Positions 26,817 through 35,955 of a stretch of DNA of 64,000 bases are shown in pieces. The position numbers were made by a program, and so were the translations under genes. Numbering within the stretch: position 1 is the first letter of the stretch; each line of letters starts with the position of its first letter. The stretch comes from an uncultured Rhizobiaceae group bacterium (GTDB taxonomy: Bacteria; Pseudomonadota; Alphaproteobacteria; Rhizobiales; Rhizobiaceae), in NCBI GenBank assembly GCA_937930845.1, contig CALHBJ010000014.1:96753-160752 (forward strand). The letters run 5' to 3'. Below the pieces are notes generated by a model. The model did not search any database and was not told where the DNA came from. It saw only the letters and a list, made by a program, of their open reading frames with translations.

Positions 26817-27644
26817 ATGCTCCTGAACGTTTTTAGTGTTCGGTATTTTGCCGTAAGATCGGCCATTATTCCATTTTGTGCGGCGATTGACCTGTTTGGT
26901 GTCACACCGGCCAGCGCCGAGCCTGCAAAATATGAAATCAAAATGACGCTTGGCTATCTGGGCATCAGTGTTGGCAAATTCACCAATCGGATTGATGTGG
27001 ATGGCGACCGCTATGCCATACGTGGCGATGCCCGAACCAATGCAATTGTTTCCATTGTAGCCAAAACTGATGCGCGGTTTGATGCATCGGGAAAGATCGC
27101 CGGGCGCAGGGCCATTCCAGATTCGCACACGCTTTCCTATGCCCAGCGTAAGAAGCAGGGAAACCTGCGTTTGGCATTCGCCAGCGGCAATGTTGTGAAT
27201 GCGGTGTCGACGCCCAAGGTGAAATATAAAAAGGGCAGCATTCCCGTTACACAAAACCACCTGCGCGGTGTGTTGGACCCGGTCAGCTCACTGGTATTTC
27301 CCGTGGCTGTAAACGAAGTGGGCAATGGCCCAGCCATCTGCAATCGCACGGTGCCCGTGTTCGATGGCAAAAACCGCATGGACCTGAAATTTATTTACAA
27401 ATCCACGTCCAAAGCGAAGGTGAAAGGCTTTTCCGGTCCCACATTTACCTGCTCGGTCAGGTATGAACCCGTGGCGGGCATGCGCATGCACAAGAAAAAC
27501 ATCAAGTTCATGAAATCCAACCGCAATATGGAGGTCACACTGGCCCGTCTTGGGGAAACCAATGTTTACGCCTTATTTGGATTTCGCGTCAAAACGCAGC
27601 GTGGAACGGCAACCGGCAACGCCTATAAATTCGCCAAGCGCTGA
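26817..27644 (+). CDS. DUF3108 exported protein
   Basis: 275 residues from ATG 26817. A hydrophobic signal-like segment ends near PASAEPAKYE. Residues about 35-240 fit DUF3108, with YEIKMTLGYLGISVGKF and the repeated beta-strand pattern, HLRGVLDPVSSLVFP, and CNRTVPVFDGKNRMDLKF. The family is periplasmic, of unknown function, and is found at this spot next to rpmB in many Rhizobiales. It is divergent from rpmB across about 350 bp, which should contain promoters for both. Confidence 0.85.
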   Translation: MLLNVFSVRYFAVRSAIIPFCAAIDLFGVTPASAEPAKYEIKMTLGYLGISVGKFTNRIDVDGDRYAIRGDARTNAIVSIVAKTDARFDASGKIAGRRAIPDSHTLSYAQRKKQGNLRLAFASGNVVNAVSTPKVKYKKGSIPVTQNHLRGVLDPVSSLVFPVAVNEVGNGPAICNRTVPVFDGKNRMDLKFIYKSTSKAKVKGFSGPTFTCSVRYEPVAGMRMHKKNIKFMKSNRNMEVTLARLGETNVYALFGFRVKTQRGTATGNAYKFAKR

Positions 27645-27809
27645 CCCCATGGCAGAATATGTGTTTTGTGCCGATCTGGTACAAATTGGTTAACTGATCG
27701 CAAAGGTGTTGCGCGGCTGTGCTGGCAGACAGTTGGTGCCCGGCTACATCTTGTGTCGGGGGCGGTGCTGAATAGCTATATTGAGCAAGATCAAACGGGG
27801 AACGGGGGC

Positions 27810-27890
27810 ATGTCAGTGATTCGGACATGGCTTGTTCGTGTTATGATCCACTTACTAACGGGTGGACAGCGCCAGGAGTTCAGGGCGTAA
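27810..27890 (+). CDS. Possible 26-residue small protein
   Basis: ATG 27810 follows a G-rich stretch that could serve as a weak ribosome-binding site. The peptide begins MSVIRTWLVRVM, an amphipathic basic and hydrophobic start, and ends RQEFRA. I do not recognise it. At this length chance is a real explanation; conservation in relatives would be needed to accept it. Confidence 0.2.
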   Translation: MSVIRTWLVRVMIHLLTGGQRQEFRA

Positions 27891-28030
27891 GGTTTTGTTC
27901 ATAAATGATTTTTGTTTCTTCCCTGCATCGGGGCCAGATGTGTCCCGAACTGGAGCAGTTCGAACCGACAAGTGTTAAATTGTGCGTGGTGAGAGTACAT
28001 CAACTGACCTTACATGCAGCCTGACTTGTG

Positions 28031-28059
28031 TTGAAATTGGCGGATGAACCCCACATATA
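28031..28059 (+). promoter_or_regulatory. Candidate promoter before the 27-residue ORF
   Basis: TTGAAA at 28031-28036, then 17 bases, then CATATA at 28054-28059 (18 bases would give ATATAG). This is a fair sigma-70-type match. It would start RNA near 28066, about 14 bases before ATG 28080, and could also serve the helicase gene downstream. Confidence 0.35.
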
Positions 28060-28079
28060 GAAGAGAACAAAACGGAACC

Positions 28080-28163
28080 ATGGCTGAATCACTGATTCGG
28101 GCACGTTATGTTCACGGACTGTTCGAGGTTTTGACAAAAACTGTGAGCGCGCCAATTAGCTGA
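28080..28163 (+). CDS. Possible 27-residue small or leader peptide
   Basis: ATG 28080 has GGA 5 bases upstream and lies just after a promoter-like pair. The peptide begins MAESLIRARYVHGLFEVL and ends SAPIS. It precedes the helicase gene by 71 bp and could be a leader peptide. No similarity is known to me. Confidence 0.25.
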   Translation: MAESLIRARYVHGLFEVLTKTVSAPIS

Positions 28164-28234
28164 GTGACCATGGTTTACGATGTGGTAATAAATTCTAAAG
28201 CCTGCGACGACGACCTGGGATCGAAGCGCCACCC

Positions 28235-31219
28235 ATGAACCGCAATACGACTCCAGGATTGGACGATTCTCTTCGCGTTGCCGTCAATGCCCGCACGGGG
28301 CGTGGGGTCACCGCCGTGCTTGGGCCCACCAATACCGGAAAAACCCATCTCGCCATTCAGCGCATGCTGGCCCATCAGTCCGGCATGATTGGGCTGCCCC
28401 TGCGGCTGCTGGCGCGGGAGGTGTATGCCCGGGTGGTGGACCAGGTGGGCGTTGAGCAGGTGTCTTTGATTACGGGCGAAGAGAAAATCGTCCCGCCCAA
28501 ATCCCGTTTCAGCGTTTGTACGGTCGAGGCCATGCCGATCAATGCCGATGTGCATTTTCTGGCAATTGATGAAGTGCAACTGGCTGCCGATCTGAATCGG
28601 GGGCATGTGTTTACCGACAGGCTGCTGAACCTGCGCGGCAGCCAGGAAACCATGTTGCTGGGGGCAGCAACCCTGCGCCCGGCGCTGGAACGCCTGTTGC
28701 CGGGCATCAATATCATCACCCGACCGCGTATGAGCCAGTTGCATTATGCGGGGCAGAAAAAAATTACCCGACTGCCCCGGCGCAGTGCCATTGTCGCCTT
28801 TTCGGCAGATGAGGTTTACGCGATTGCAGAATTGATCCGCCGCCAACGCGGCGCGGCTGCGGTTGTGCTGGGATCGCTGAGCCCGCGCACGCGCAATGCC
28901 CAGGTGGCTTTGTACCAGTCCGGCGACGTGGATTTTCTGGTGGCGACAGATGCCATTGGCATGGGGCTCAATCTGGATGTGGACCATGTGGCGTTTGCCC
29001 AGGACCAAAAGTTTGACGGCACGCATCAAAGGCGGCTGAAACCGGCTGAATTTGCACAAATTGCCGGACGGGCTGGCCGCCATCTGCGCGATGGCACGTT
29101 TGGGGTGACGGGCAATGTGGACCCGTTTGAAGATGAACTTGTTGAACGGTTGGAAGGGCATACCTTCGCCCCTGAAAAACAATTGCAATGGCGCAGCCGT
29201 GAATTGAATTTTGAGTCAATTGATCAACTGCTTGCCAGTCTGGATCAGACATCAGGACATCCGGTATTGGTCAGGGCTCCCATGGCAACGGACCAACGGG
29301 CGCTGGCTGCGATGGCTAGCGGGGATGATATTCGCCAGCGGGTTTCAGGCCGGTCGGATGTGGAGCAATTGTGGCGCGTGGCCCAGGTGCCCGATTATCG
29401 CAAGATTGCACCGGCCAATCATGCTGACATGTTGTCGACGATTTACCGGGATTTGGCCGATGATGGGTTTATCAATGAGGACTGGTTTGCCAATCAGGTG
29501 AAACAGACAGATAATACCCAGGGCGACATTGATGCGTTGTCAAATCGCATTGCCCATATTCGCACCTGGACCTTTGTTTCGCACCGCAGTGACTGGCTTC
29601 AGGACGCCGATCATTGGCAAAAAGAAACCCGCGCAACAGAAGATCGCTTGTCCGATGCATTGCATGAACGCTTGACGAAACGTTTCGTTGATCGCAGGAC
29701 ATCCGTTCTGATGAAGCGCCTTCGGGAAAACACGATGTTAGAGGCTGAAATTGCGCCATCCGGTGCGGTCATGGTGGAAGGGCACCATGTGGGTGAACTG
29801 TCCGGATTTAAGTTCACTGCCGACAATCAGGCCGAAGGGCCTGATGCCAAGGCTGCGCGGGCGGCTGCCCAAAAAGCACTGGCAAGCGAAATCGAGGCGC
29901 GGGCAACGCGGTTTGCGGCTGCGCCCAATAGCGATATTATCGCAGACAGCGATGGCACGCTGCGCTGGATAGGTGCGCCCGTTGGGCGTATTCTGGCTGG
30001 CGACAGTGTGTTGAAGCCGCGCGTATTGTTGCTGGCCGATGAACAATTAACCGGCCCGGCACGGGACAAAGTCGCCGCGCGGCTGGAACGCTGGCTGGCC
30101 CATTCGATCGACACACATCTTAAACCACTGGTGGATTTGTCGGATACCGAAGGGTTGGACGGTACGGCGCGGGGAGTCGCATTTCAGATTATTGAAAATC
30201 TGGGCACGGTGGATCGCCGCACCATTGCCGATGAAATGCGGCAATTGCAGCAGGAGCAACGGGCTCTGCTGCGCCGTAAAGGTGTTCGGTTCGGGGCGTA
30301 TCATATATTCGTGCCGGCCTTGCTGAAGCCTGCGCCAGCCGGTTTGGTGACGCTGTTATGGGCCATTTTCAACGATTCACTTGAATTGCAGGGCCGGGCC
30401 GAAATTATTGCGTCATTGGCTTCAGGGCGCACATCGGTTGCGGTTGATCCCACATTTGCCACCCAATTGTATCCGTTAGCGGGATATCGGGTGCTTGGCC
30501 AAAAGGCTGTACGTATCGATATTCTTGAACGGTTGGCCGATCTTATTCGACCGGCAACTGCATGGCGTTTTGATGCGGCCAAACCTGCCCAACGCCCCGA
30601 AGGGGCCTGGGACGGATCTGGATTTACGGTGACGCCGGCGATGTTGTCGATCCTGGGCGCATCCCATGAAGACATGTCTGCGGTATTGAAGGGCCTAGGA
30701 TACAAGTCGGAAAGCATGTTGGAAACAGACGTGCTGAGCAAGTTTTCCCAGTGGGATATTGCCAATGCCACGCCTAAAGATGCTGCCGACGATGTTGCGC
30801 CTGAGGCCAGCAAAGAAGAGGCCGCCGAAACCAAGCCCGCTTCTGATGCCAGCGTTGAAGTACCCGGTGCTAGTGAGCCAACCGCAGCGGGCGCACCGCA
30901 GGAGCAGGCGGCAATTCCGGATGTGATCGAAGAAATTACTGAACCAAAGCGGGTCGATATCTGGCGACAGAATCGCAATACGGGCAACAAGAACCGCTCG
31001 TTCTCCAAGGGCCCCAGTGCTGATCGTAATGGTGCCAATGCGAAGGCTGGCGAGGGCAACCGGCCACGTAAGCCGAACGGTGGCAAAAAGGGCGGGGCGG
31101 GCAATACGGGTCATCGCGGTAAAGGTAAGCCTGGCAAGCCCATTGCACCCAAACCGATTGATCCGGATTCACCGTTTGCCAAACTGGCAGCGCTGAAAGA
31201 TCAGCTGAGCAAAAAATAG
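28235..31219 (+). CDS. Suv3-like superfamily 2 RNA helicase
   Basis: 994 residues. Walker A GPTNTGKT is at 30-37, and the DEAD-box equivalent is DEVQ at 112-115, the Suv3-type DExQ box. The second helicase domain has VVLGSLSPRTRNAQVALYQSG and FLVATDAIGMGLNLDV, then QIAGRAGRHLRDGTFG as motif VI. A long middle region (about 330-840) has no motif I can name. The C-terminal 150 residues are Ala, Glu, Lys and Gly rich and end in a strongly basic tail that should bind RNA. Related mitochondrial Suv3 unwinds RNA for the degradosome, so a role in RNA turnover is likely. It is followed by an S4 RNA-binding gene. Confidence 0.9.
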   Translation: MNRNTTPGLDDSLRVAVNARTGRGVTAVLGPTNTGKTHLAIQRMLAHQSGMIGLPLRLLAREVYARVVDQVGVEQVSLITGEEKIVPPKSRFSVCTVEAMPINADVHFLAIDEVQLAADLNRGHVFTDRLLNLRGSQETMLLGAATLRPALERLLPGINIITRPRMSQLHYAGQKKITRLPRRSAIVAFSADEVYAIAELIRRQRGAAAVVLGSLSPRTRNAQVALYQSGDVDFLVATDAIGMGLNLDVDHVAFAQDQKFDGTHQRRLKPAEFAQIAGRAGRHLRDGTFGVTGNVDPFEDELVERLEGHTFAPEKQLQWRSRELNFESIDQLLASLDQTSGHPVLVRAPMATDQRALAAMASGDDIRQRVSGRSDVEQLWRVAQVPDYRKIAPANHADMLSTIYRDLADDGFINEDWFANQVKQTDNTQGDIDALSNRIAHIRTWTFVSHRSDWLQDADHWQKETRATEDRLSDALHERLTKRFVDRRTSVLMKRLRENTMLEAEIAPSGAVMVEGHHVGELSGFKFTADNQAEGPDAKAARAAAQKALASEIEARATRFAAAPNSDIIADSDGTLRWIGAPVGRILAGDSVLKPRVLLLADEQLTGPARDKVAARLERWLAHSIDTHLKPLVDLSDTEGLDGTARGVAFQIIENLGTVDRRTIADEMRQLQQEQRALLRRKGVRFGAYHIFVPALLKPAPAGLVTLLWAIFNDSLELQGRAEIIASLASGRTSVAVDPTFATQLYPLAGYRVLGQKAVRIDILERLADLIRPATAWRFDAAKPAQRPEGAWDGSGFTVTPAMLSILGASHEDMSAVLKGLGYKSESMLETDVLSKFSQWDIANATPKDAADDVAPEASKEEAAETKPASDASVEVPGASEPTAAGAPQEQAAIPDVIEEITEPKRVDIWRQNRNTGNKNRSFSKGPSADRNGANAKAGEGNRPRKPNGGKKGGAGNTGHRGKGKPGKPIAPKPIDPDSPFAKLAALKDQLSKK

Positions 31220-31237
31220 ACGGAGATTAGCAACACG

Positions 31238-31651
31238 TTGAACACGTCTTCATCCGCCAAACTCAGAGTCGATAAATGGCTGTGGTATTCGCGTGTGGTA
31301 AAAACCCGGTCTTTGGCGCAGGCGATCGTTAAATCTGGAAAAGTGCGTGTTAATGGCACGAAAATCTCATCGCCCAGCAGCGCCATTGCGCCTGATGATG
31401 TGCTCACCATCACGTTGGACCGGCGTATCGCCATATTGAAAGTGATTGCTCTTGGCGTGCGGCGCGGCCCGGCGCCAGAGGCTCAATTGCTATATGAAGA
31501 CCTGTCTCCGCCTCCGGTAAAGAAAACGGATGCGACCAGCAGCACGGCGCGTGTTGCGCCGCGTGATGAAGGGGCAGGGCGTCCAACAAAGAAGCAGCGC
31601 CGGGACATGGACAGGTTCCGCTTGCAGGCCGATCCGCGCGAGGAGGACTGA
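31238..31651 (+). CDS. S4-domain RNA-binding protein (HslR-like)
   Basis: 137 residues from TTG 31238, with GGAG upstream at 31222. The S4 fold is at about 8-60: LRVDKWLWYSRVVKTRSLAQ and VKSGKVRVNGTKISSPSS. A basic tail contains TKKQRRDMDRFR. HslR-like proteins bind stalled 50S-nascent chain-tRNA complexes after heat shock. It starts 18 bp after the helicase stop, so it is in the same operon; the pair suggests RNA quality control. Confidence 0.87.
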   Translation: MNTSSSAKLRVDKWLWYSRVVKTRSLAQAIVKSGKVRVNGTKISSPSSAIAPDDVLTITLDRRIAILKVIALGVRRGPAPEAQLLYEDLSPPPVKKTDATSSTARVAPRDEGAGRPTKKQRRDMDRFRLQADPREED

Positions 31652-31762
31652 AAACAGAATGCTTTTGCTGTATGTGGCAATTCGGGCGAACAGTTTTTCT
31701 TGTGCTTGGGGCAAGCGCACGTTAATTCAGCTTCAAATGAAAATCAGATAGCTGAACTGCAC

Positions 31763-32101
31763 ATGACCTATCTCGTCACCGACAATTGCATCAAATGCAA
31801 ATATATGGATTGCGTTGAAGTTTGCCCCGTCGACTGCTTTTACGAAGGCGAAAACATGCTGGTCATTCACCCAGATGAATGTATCGACTGCGGCGTGTGT
31901 GAACCGGAATGTCCTGCTGATGCGATCAAACCGGATACGGAGCCGGGCCTGGACAAATGGCTGAAGATCAATACCGAATATTCGGAAAAGTGGCCTAATA
32001 TCATCGCCAAGGGCGAAGCGCCCGCCGACGGCGAGAAATTTGATGGCGAAGCGGATAAGTTTGAGAAATATTTTTCTGCAGAGCCGGGAGAAGGCAATTA
32101 G
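31763..32101 (+). CDS. fdxA: 7Fe ferredoxin FdxA
   Basis: 112 residues from ATG 31763. Cysteines match Azotobacter ferredoxin I: C9, C17 and C50 for the 3Fe-4S cluster, and C21, C40, C43 and C46 for the 4Fe-4S cluster. The sequences [17 protein letters not shown] and [12 protein letters not shown] are clear. Length and the acidic C-terminus fit the seven-iron class. The electron-transfer partner is unknown. It is 111 bp after the S4 gene. Confidence 0.95.
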   Translation: MTYLVTDNCIKCKYMDCVEVCPVDCFYEGENMLVIHPDECIDCGVCEPECPADAIKPDTEPGLDKWLKINTEYSEKWPNIIAKGEAPADGEKFDGEADKFEKYFSAEPGEGN

Positions 32102-32184
32102 AGTTTTAGCTGCTTAACGGCCCGATTCATTAACCTTTTTGGCAGGACATTAAGGCTTTAGGGGCCATTTGGGCGGCTTTAGCG

Positions 32185-32213
32185 TTGAAATTTAACCTAT
32201 TTTGGTATATATG
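32185..32213 (+). promoter_or_regulatory. Candidate promoter P1 of carD
   Basis: TTGAAA (32185-32190), 17-bp spacer, TATATG (32208-32213), in AT-rich DNA. It would give a leader of about 300 bases to the carD ATG at 32520. Confidence 0.4.
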
Positions 32214-32398
32214 GCAGTTAATCGTTAAGTTTTGGGCTGGCTGGTATACGTGCGCGTATCGTTGCCGGGTGAATCTGAAAGGCTGCTTTCGACCTCCTGA
32301 TCATACGGACCAATTTTCCCTGTAAAAAATGTATGCATGGCGGCTGCGCCATCAATACCGGCCTGACAGGCAAACAGGGCTTGTGACTGTCGGAGCGG

Positions 32399-32428
32399 TT
32401 GAACTTCAAATCCGCGATTTCGTATAGG
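32399..32428 (+). promoter_or_regulatory. Candidate promoter P2 of carD
   Basis: TTGAAC (32399-32404), 18-bp spacer, TATAGG (32423-32428), giving a leader of about 85 bases. Nearer to carD than P1 and about as good by eye. Confidence 0.4.
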
Positions 32429-32519
32429 GCTTTAAGACAAAGCCACAAATTTGTGCGGGCATTTTGTGCCTGTGCCAACAAAATGGCCTGCTGGCCTAAA
32501 TAATTAGGAGCGACACACT

Positions 32520-33110
32520 ATGGCAGCGAAGAAAACGATCCAGAGACAGGGTTTCAAGACCGGTGAGCACGTTGTCTATCCAGCCCATGGCGTTGGTCAG
32601 ATTGTCGACATCGAGCAACAGGAAGTTGCCGGATTTGCGCTTGAGCTGTTCGTGATCGATTTTGCCAAGGACAAGATGAAGTTGCGGGTTCCCGTGCCAA
32701 AGATCGAGTCCGTTGGAATGCGCAAGCTTTCTGACGAAGCCACTGTGGAGAAATCGCTGAAAACCGTTCAGGGCCGGGCACGTATCAAGCGCACTATGTG
32801 GAGCCGTCGTGCCCAGGAATATGATGCGAAAATCAATTCTGGTGATCTGATTCAAATTGCAGAAGTGGTGCGTGACCTGTTCCGTTCTGAAAACCAGCCT
32901 GAGCAGTCTTATTCCGAACGCCAGCTTTATGAAGCGGCTCTGGAGCGCATGGCGCGCGAGATTTCCGTGGTCAACAAGATTTCGGAAACGGAAGCCGTCA
33001 ATGTCATTGAGGCAAACCTTGCCAAGGGCCCGCGCCGTGGACCCAAGCCCGAGGAAGAAGAAGAGGCAGAGGCGAGCACTGAAGGCGGTGGTGCGGAAGC
33101 TGCTGCATAA
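32520..33110 (+). CDS. CarD/CdnL-family RNA polymerase-binding transcription factor
   Basis: 196 residues from ATG 32520 with AGGAG about 10 bases upstream. The N-terminal RNA polymerase-interacting Tudor-like domain shows FKTGEHVVYPAHGVGQIVDIE, and the middle helical DNA-binding domain has KRTMWSRRAQEYDAKINSGDL. The acidic, Ala-rich tail is seen in alphaproteobacterial members. CarD/CdnL stabilises open promoter complexes, mainly at rRNA and growth promoters. The gene is monocistronic. Confidence 0.93.
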   Translation: MAAKKTIQRQGFKTGEHVVYPAHGVGQIVDIEQQEVAGFALELFVIDFAKDKMKLRVPVPKIESVGMRKLSDEATVEKSLKTVQGRARIKRTMWSRRAQEYDAKINSGDLIQIAEVVRDLFRSENQPEQSYSERQLYEAALERMAREISVVNKISETEAVNVIEANLAKGPRRGPKPEEEEEAEASTEGGGAEAAA

Positions 33111-33126
33111 GCCATTGAATAAAAAA

Positions 33127-33155
33127 CGGCTGGTAAATGGGTAATTTACCAGCCG
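33127..33155 (-). terminator. Strong hairpin after carD, U-tract on the minus strand
   Basis: 12-bp perfect stem CGGCTGGTAAAT/ATTTACCAGCCG with a 5-base loop. On the plus strand the 3' side continues AAATGATG, with no T run. On the minus strand the hairpin is followed by six T residues. So it looks like a better terminator for leftward transcripts, though it may still help end carD mRNA. Confidence 0.5.
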
Positions 33156-33229
33156 AAATGATGACAAGGGCTGTATTTTCGCCCCAACTTATCTAAATAA
33201 TTCTCGTCATTGTTCCGGGGCGTACGTGT

Positions 33230-34183
33230 ATGCAGGCCTATCTCGAATTTGAAAAACAGATTGCGGATCTGGAAGGCAAGGTCCGTGAATTGCGGGCCAT
33301 GGGCGAAGCTGATGGCGCCATGAACATCGAGGATGATGTGGCGCGCCTGCAGGCCAAGTCTGAACAGGCGCTCCAGGATCTGTATCGAAAACTCGATCCG
33401 TGGCAAAAGACGCAAGTGGCACGCCATCCAGACCGGCCCCATTTTAAAGACTATATTGCTGCCCTGATCGAAGATTTCCAGCCATTGGCCGGTGACCGCG
33501 GATTCGCCGATGATCATGCGATCCAATCGGGACTGGGCTGGTTTCGCGGCCGTTCCGTTGCGCTGATCGGCCATGAAAAGGGCAATGATACCCAAACGAG
33601 GCTTCACCACAATTTTGGCATGGCAAGGCCCGAGGGCTATCGCAAGGCCGTGCGGGTGATGAAGCTGGCTGAACGGTTTGGTATTCCCGTCATTTCTCTG
33701 GTGGACACCGCAGGGGCCTATCCAGGCATTGGCGCGGAAGAACGTGGGCAAGCAGAAGCCATCGCGCGTTCTACTGAAGCGTGCCTCAATCTGACCGTGC
33801 CATTAATCTCGATCATTATCGGCGAAGGCGGTTCCGGCGGCGCGATTGCAATCGCTGCGGCAAATCGCGTTTTCATGCTGGAACATTCAATTTATAGCGT
33901 GATCTCACCGGAAGGTGCAGCGTCCATATTGTGGCGCGATGCCACGAGGGCAAAGGAAGCGGCGACTTCCATGAAAATCACAGCGCAAGACCTGGAACGT
34001 CTTGGTATCATTGATGCCATTATTCCAGAGCCTGTGGGCGGCGCTCACCGGGGTGCGGAACAGATTTTCGACGCCACCGCGCAAGTGCTGGAAAAAGTGC
34101 TTGATGAGTTGGCAGACAAGTCGGGCGACGAATTGCGTAAATCGCGGCGCGAGAAGTTTTTGGCGATTGGCCGCAATCTTTAG
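33230..34183 (+). CDS. accA: Acetyl-CoA carboxylase carboxyltransferase subunit alpha
   Basis: 317 residues, matching the family length. An N-terminal coiled helix ([18 protein letters not shown]) precedes the crotonase-fold core with [53 protein letters not shown] and [17 protein letters not shown]. It forms an alpha2beta2 carboxyltransferase with AccD and makes malonyl-CoA for fatty acid synthesis. ATG 33230. No accD in this window. Confidence 0.96.
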   Translation: MQAYLEFEKQIADLEGKVRELRAMGEADGAMNIEDDVARLQAKSEQALQDLYRKLDPWQKTQVARHPDRPHFKDYIAALIEDFQPLAGDRGFADDHAIQSGLGWFRGRSVALIGHEKGNDTQTRLHHNFGMARPEGYRKAVRVMKLAERFGIPVISLVDTAGAYPGIGAEERGQAEAIARSTEACLNLTVPLISIIIGEGGSGGAIAIAAANRVFMLEHSIYSVISPEGAASILWRDATRAKEAATSMKITAQDLERLGIIDAIIPEPVGGAHRGAEQIFDATAQVLEKVLDELADKSGDELRKSRREKFLAIGRNL

Positions 34184-34345
34184 CTTTGAGCCTGTCTTAC
34201 AAAGCGACATGTTTCGTGTGATGCACGCAATGACAATGACGTGAATAAGCGCGTCGTTGTGAAGACAATATCAACCATAATATTTTATTCTCTTCTCTTG
34301 GCCCAAGAGTGATGGGCGTGATGGCAGGTCTTTGCGAAAAGCGAT

Positions 34346-35473
34346 ATGAAATATCCCAGACAATCAATTGACCGGACCTGGAACCGGGCAGGAAAGGGCA
34401 AATGGCAATTTGCTCTGGTTGCCGTGGCAGGGCTGGTACTTGTGGGGTGTCAAAGCGGGATTGACGGGCTTGTTCCCAAGCACGAATTGCCTGTGCCCGC
34501 ATCTTTGGTTTTGAAAATGAAGGCGAAAGGCATGGCGCAAAACGCGCCCATCATGCTGCGCATTTTCAAAGTTGAGAATGAAATGGAAGTTTGGAAACAG
34601 ACCCATACCGGGCGGTATGCACTGCTCAACACGTATGAAATCTGCAAATGGTCGGGCAAGCTTGGCCCCAAATTCAAAGAAGGTGACCGCCAGGCACCGG
34701 AAGGATTTTATCACGTCAACAAACGGCTGATGAACCCCAACTCATCCTACCATTTGTCTTTCAATATGGGTTTTCCCAATACTTTCGACCGGGCTCATGA
34801 TCGCACCGGCACTTATCTGATGATCCACGGTGCGTGTTCTTCGGCGGGTTGTTATTCGATGACCGATGAGAAGATCGAAGAGATTTATGCCCTGGCGCGC
34901 GATGCCTTTAAGGGCGGACAAAAGGACTTTCAAATTCAGGCAATGCCATTTCGAATGACGCCGAAGAATATGGTGGAACATCGCGACAACCCGCATTTTG
35001 AATATTGGAAAATGTTGAAGCGCGGATATGACCATTTCGAGATCACTCGCGTTCCGCCCAAGGTGGATGTGTGCAATCGTGAATATGTGTTCAACACCCA
35101 GTCGGATGGGCGCTATGCATCGCGGGCTGCATGCCCAGCGATGACAATGCCGAAATCTCTGGCGTTGGCTTATACCAAGAAACAGACCAGTGATGCGCGG
35201 CAGTTTGAAAAGCTTTTGGCCAAGGCAGAAAAGCGTTCTCCGGTTAATCTGGCACCGATGACCTATGCAAGCGCGTTGCCGGGTATCAGTTTTGAACAGC
35301 CCGTTGCTGATGCGGCGACCCAACCGGATGTGGCGAAGCCCAATACCGGTGATGCGACGAAATCTGAACCTGCGGCAGAGGCGGCAGCCAAGGCGCCCGC
35401 GCCGAAACCTGCAACACCGCCATCTCCATCTGCCCTGACACCGCTGGAAAATACCATCAGGCCTGCCGGCTGA
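34346..35473 (+). CDS. L,D-transpeptidase lipoprotein (YafK type)
   Basis: 375 residues. Signal with lipobox VLVGC, Cys35. The YkuD/YafK catalytic part is at about 65-190, with the active site reading IHGACSSAGC: H161 and catalytic C169. The preceding segment has RIFKVENEMEVWKQ and the EICKWSGKLGPKFKEGDRQAPEGFY motif of the family. The last 80 residues are Ala/Pro rich, likely a spacer reaching through the periplasm. Such enzymes make or cut peptidoglycan cross-links or attach lipoproteins; which one is not decidable here. Gene 162 bp after accA. Confidence 0.88.
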   Translation: MKYPRQSIDRTWNRAGKGKWQFALVAVAGLVLVGCQSGIDGLVPKHELPVPASLVLKMKAKGMAQNAPIMLRIFKVENEMEVWKQTHTGRYALLNTYEICKWSGKLGPKFKEGDRQAPEGFYHVNKRLMNPNSSYHLSFNMGFPNTFDRAHDRTGTYLMIHGACSSAGCYSMTDEKIEEIYALARDAFKGGQKDFQIQAMPFRMTPKNMVEHRDNPHFEYWKMLKRGYDHFEITRVPPKVDVCNREYVFNTQSDGRYASRAACPAMTMPKSLALAYTKKQTSDARQFEKLLAKAEKRSPVNLAPMTYASALPGISFEQPVADAATQPDVAKPNTGDATKSEPAAEAAAKAPAPKPATPPSPSALTPLENTIRPAG

Positions 35474-35526
35474 TCTGGCCACGTTTCAATTATCGCAGTG
35501 GGCTGGAGACAGGTAAAATTGCCCGG

Positions 35527-35955
35527 TTAGTTGGTATCATCAGGCAGTACGGGCAAGGGGGCGATTTCGACGCCTTCTTCCAGTAAGTCCACCACTTCAT
35601 CGCGGCTTGCGGAGCCATAAACGGTGCGCTTTTCTGTTTCGCCATAGTGGATTTTGCGGGCTTCTTCGGGAAATTTTTCCCCCACATCTTCTCCGTTCGA
35701 TGTGATTTTGTCGCGTAACTCGCGCATCTGGGCCAGCACTTCCTTACGGGCGTGATCCACTGAGGCAACATTGATCTGTTCGCGAACCTTGGAGGTGGAT
35801 ACTGCCGGAGCCATCAGGCGTTTCGATATTTTGACTGATTGGCAGGTGGGACAGGCAATCAGGCCGCGCTTGAGCTGTTTCTCAAAATCATCGGACGAAC
35901 CAAACCAGCCTTCAAACTCGTGGTCCTTCTCACAACCCAATGAAAACCGGATCAT
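35527..35955 (-). CDS. DUF1178 family protein
   Basis: 142 residues. The N-terminus reads MIRFSLGCEKDHEFEGWFGSS, with a likely zinc site formed by C8 and the CPTC pair near 35-38, followed by KRLMAPAVST. Family of unknown function; commonly next to a nitrilase. The start overlaps the upstream nitrilase stop in ATGA, giving translational coupling. Confidence 0.85.
   Translation of the reverse strand: MIRFSLGCEKDHEFEGWFGSSDDFEKQLKRGLIACPTCQSVKISKRLMAPAVSTSKVREQINVASVDHARKEVLAQMRELRDKITSNGEDVGEKFPEEARKIHYGETEKRTVYGSASRDEVVDLLEEGVEIAPLPVLPDDTN

Larger units (their letters stand above)
27645..28234. other. 590-bp gap with two tiny ORFs and a promoter-like sequence
   Basis: No gene of normal length is present. 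I see two short open frames (27810-27890 and 28080-28163) listed separately, a promoter-like TTGAAA-CATATA pair before the second, and TTGACA at 28131. No tRNA-like cloverleaf and no strong hairpin with a T run was found. Confidence 0.5.
32102..32519. other. 418-bp gap upstream of carD
   Basis: No coding sequence. AT-rich at its left half (repeated TTAA words at 32115-32225). Two promoter-like pairs are listed separately. I found no convincing terminator for fdxA. Confidence 0.5.

Noticed and set aside
28175..29188. A 337-codon frame antisense to the helicase
   Set aside because: It overlaps the conserved helicase motifs, so the antisense frame is a by-product.
34297..34314. CTCTTG/CAAGAG hairpin after accA
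   Set aside because: Only 6 bp and not followed by T residues, and over 110 bases from the accA stop; too weak to list as a terminator.
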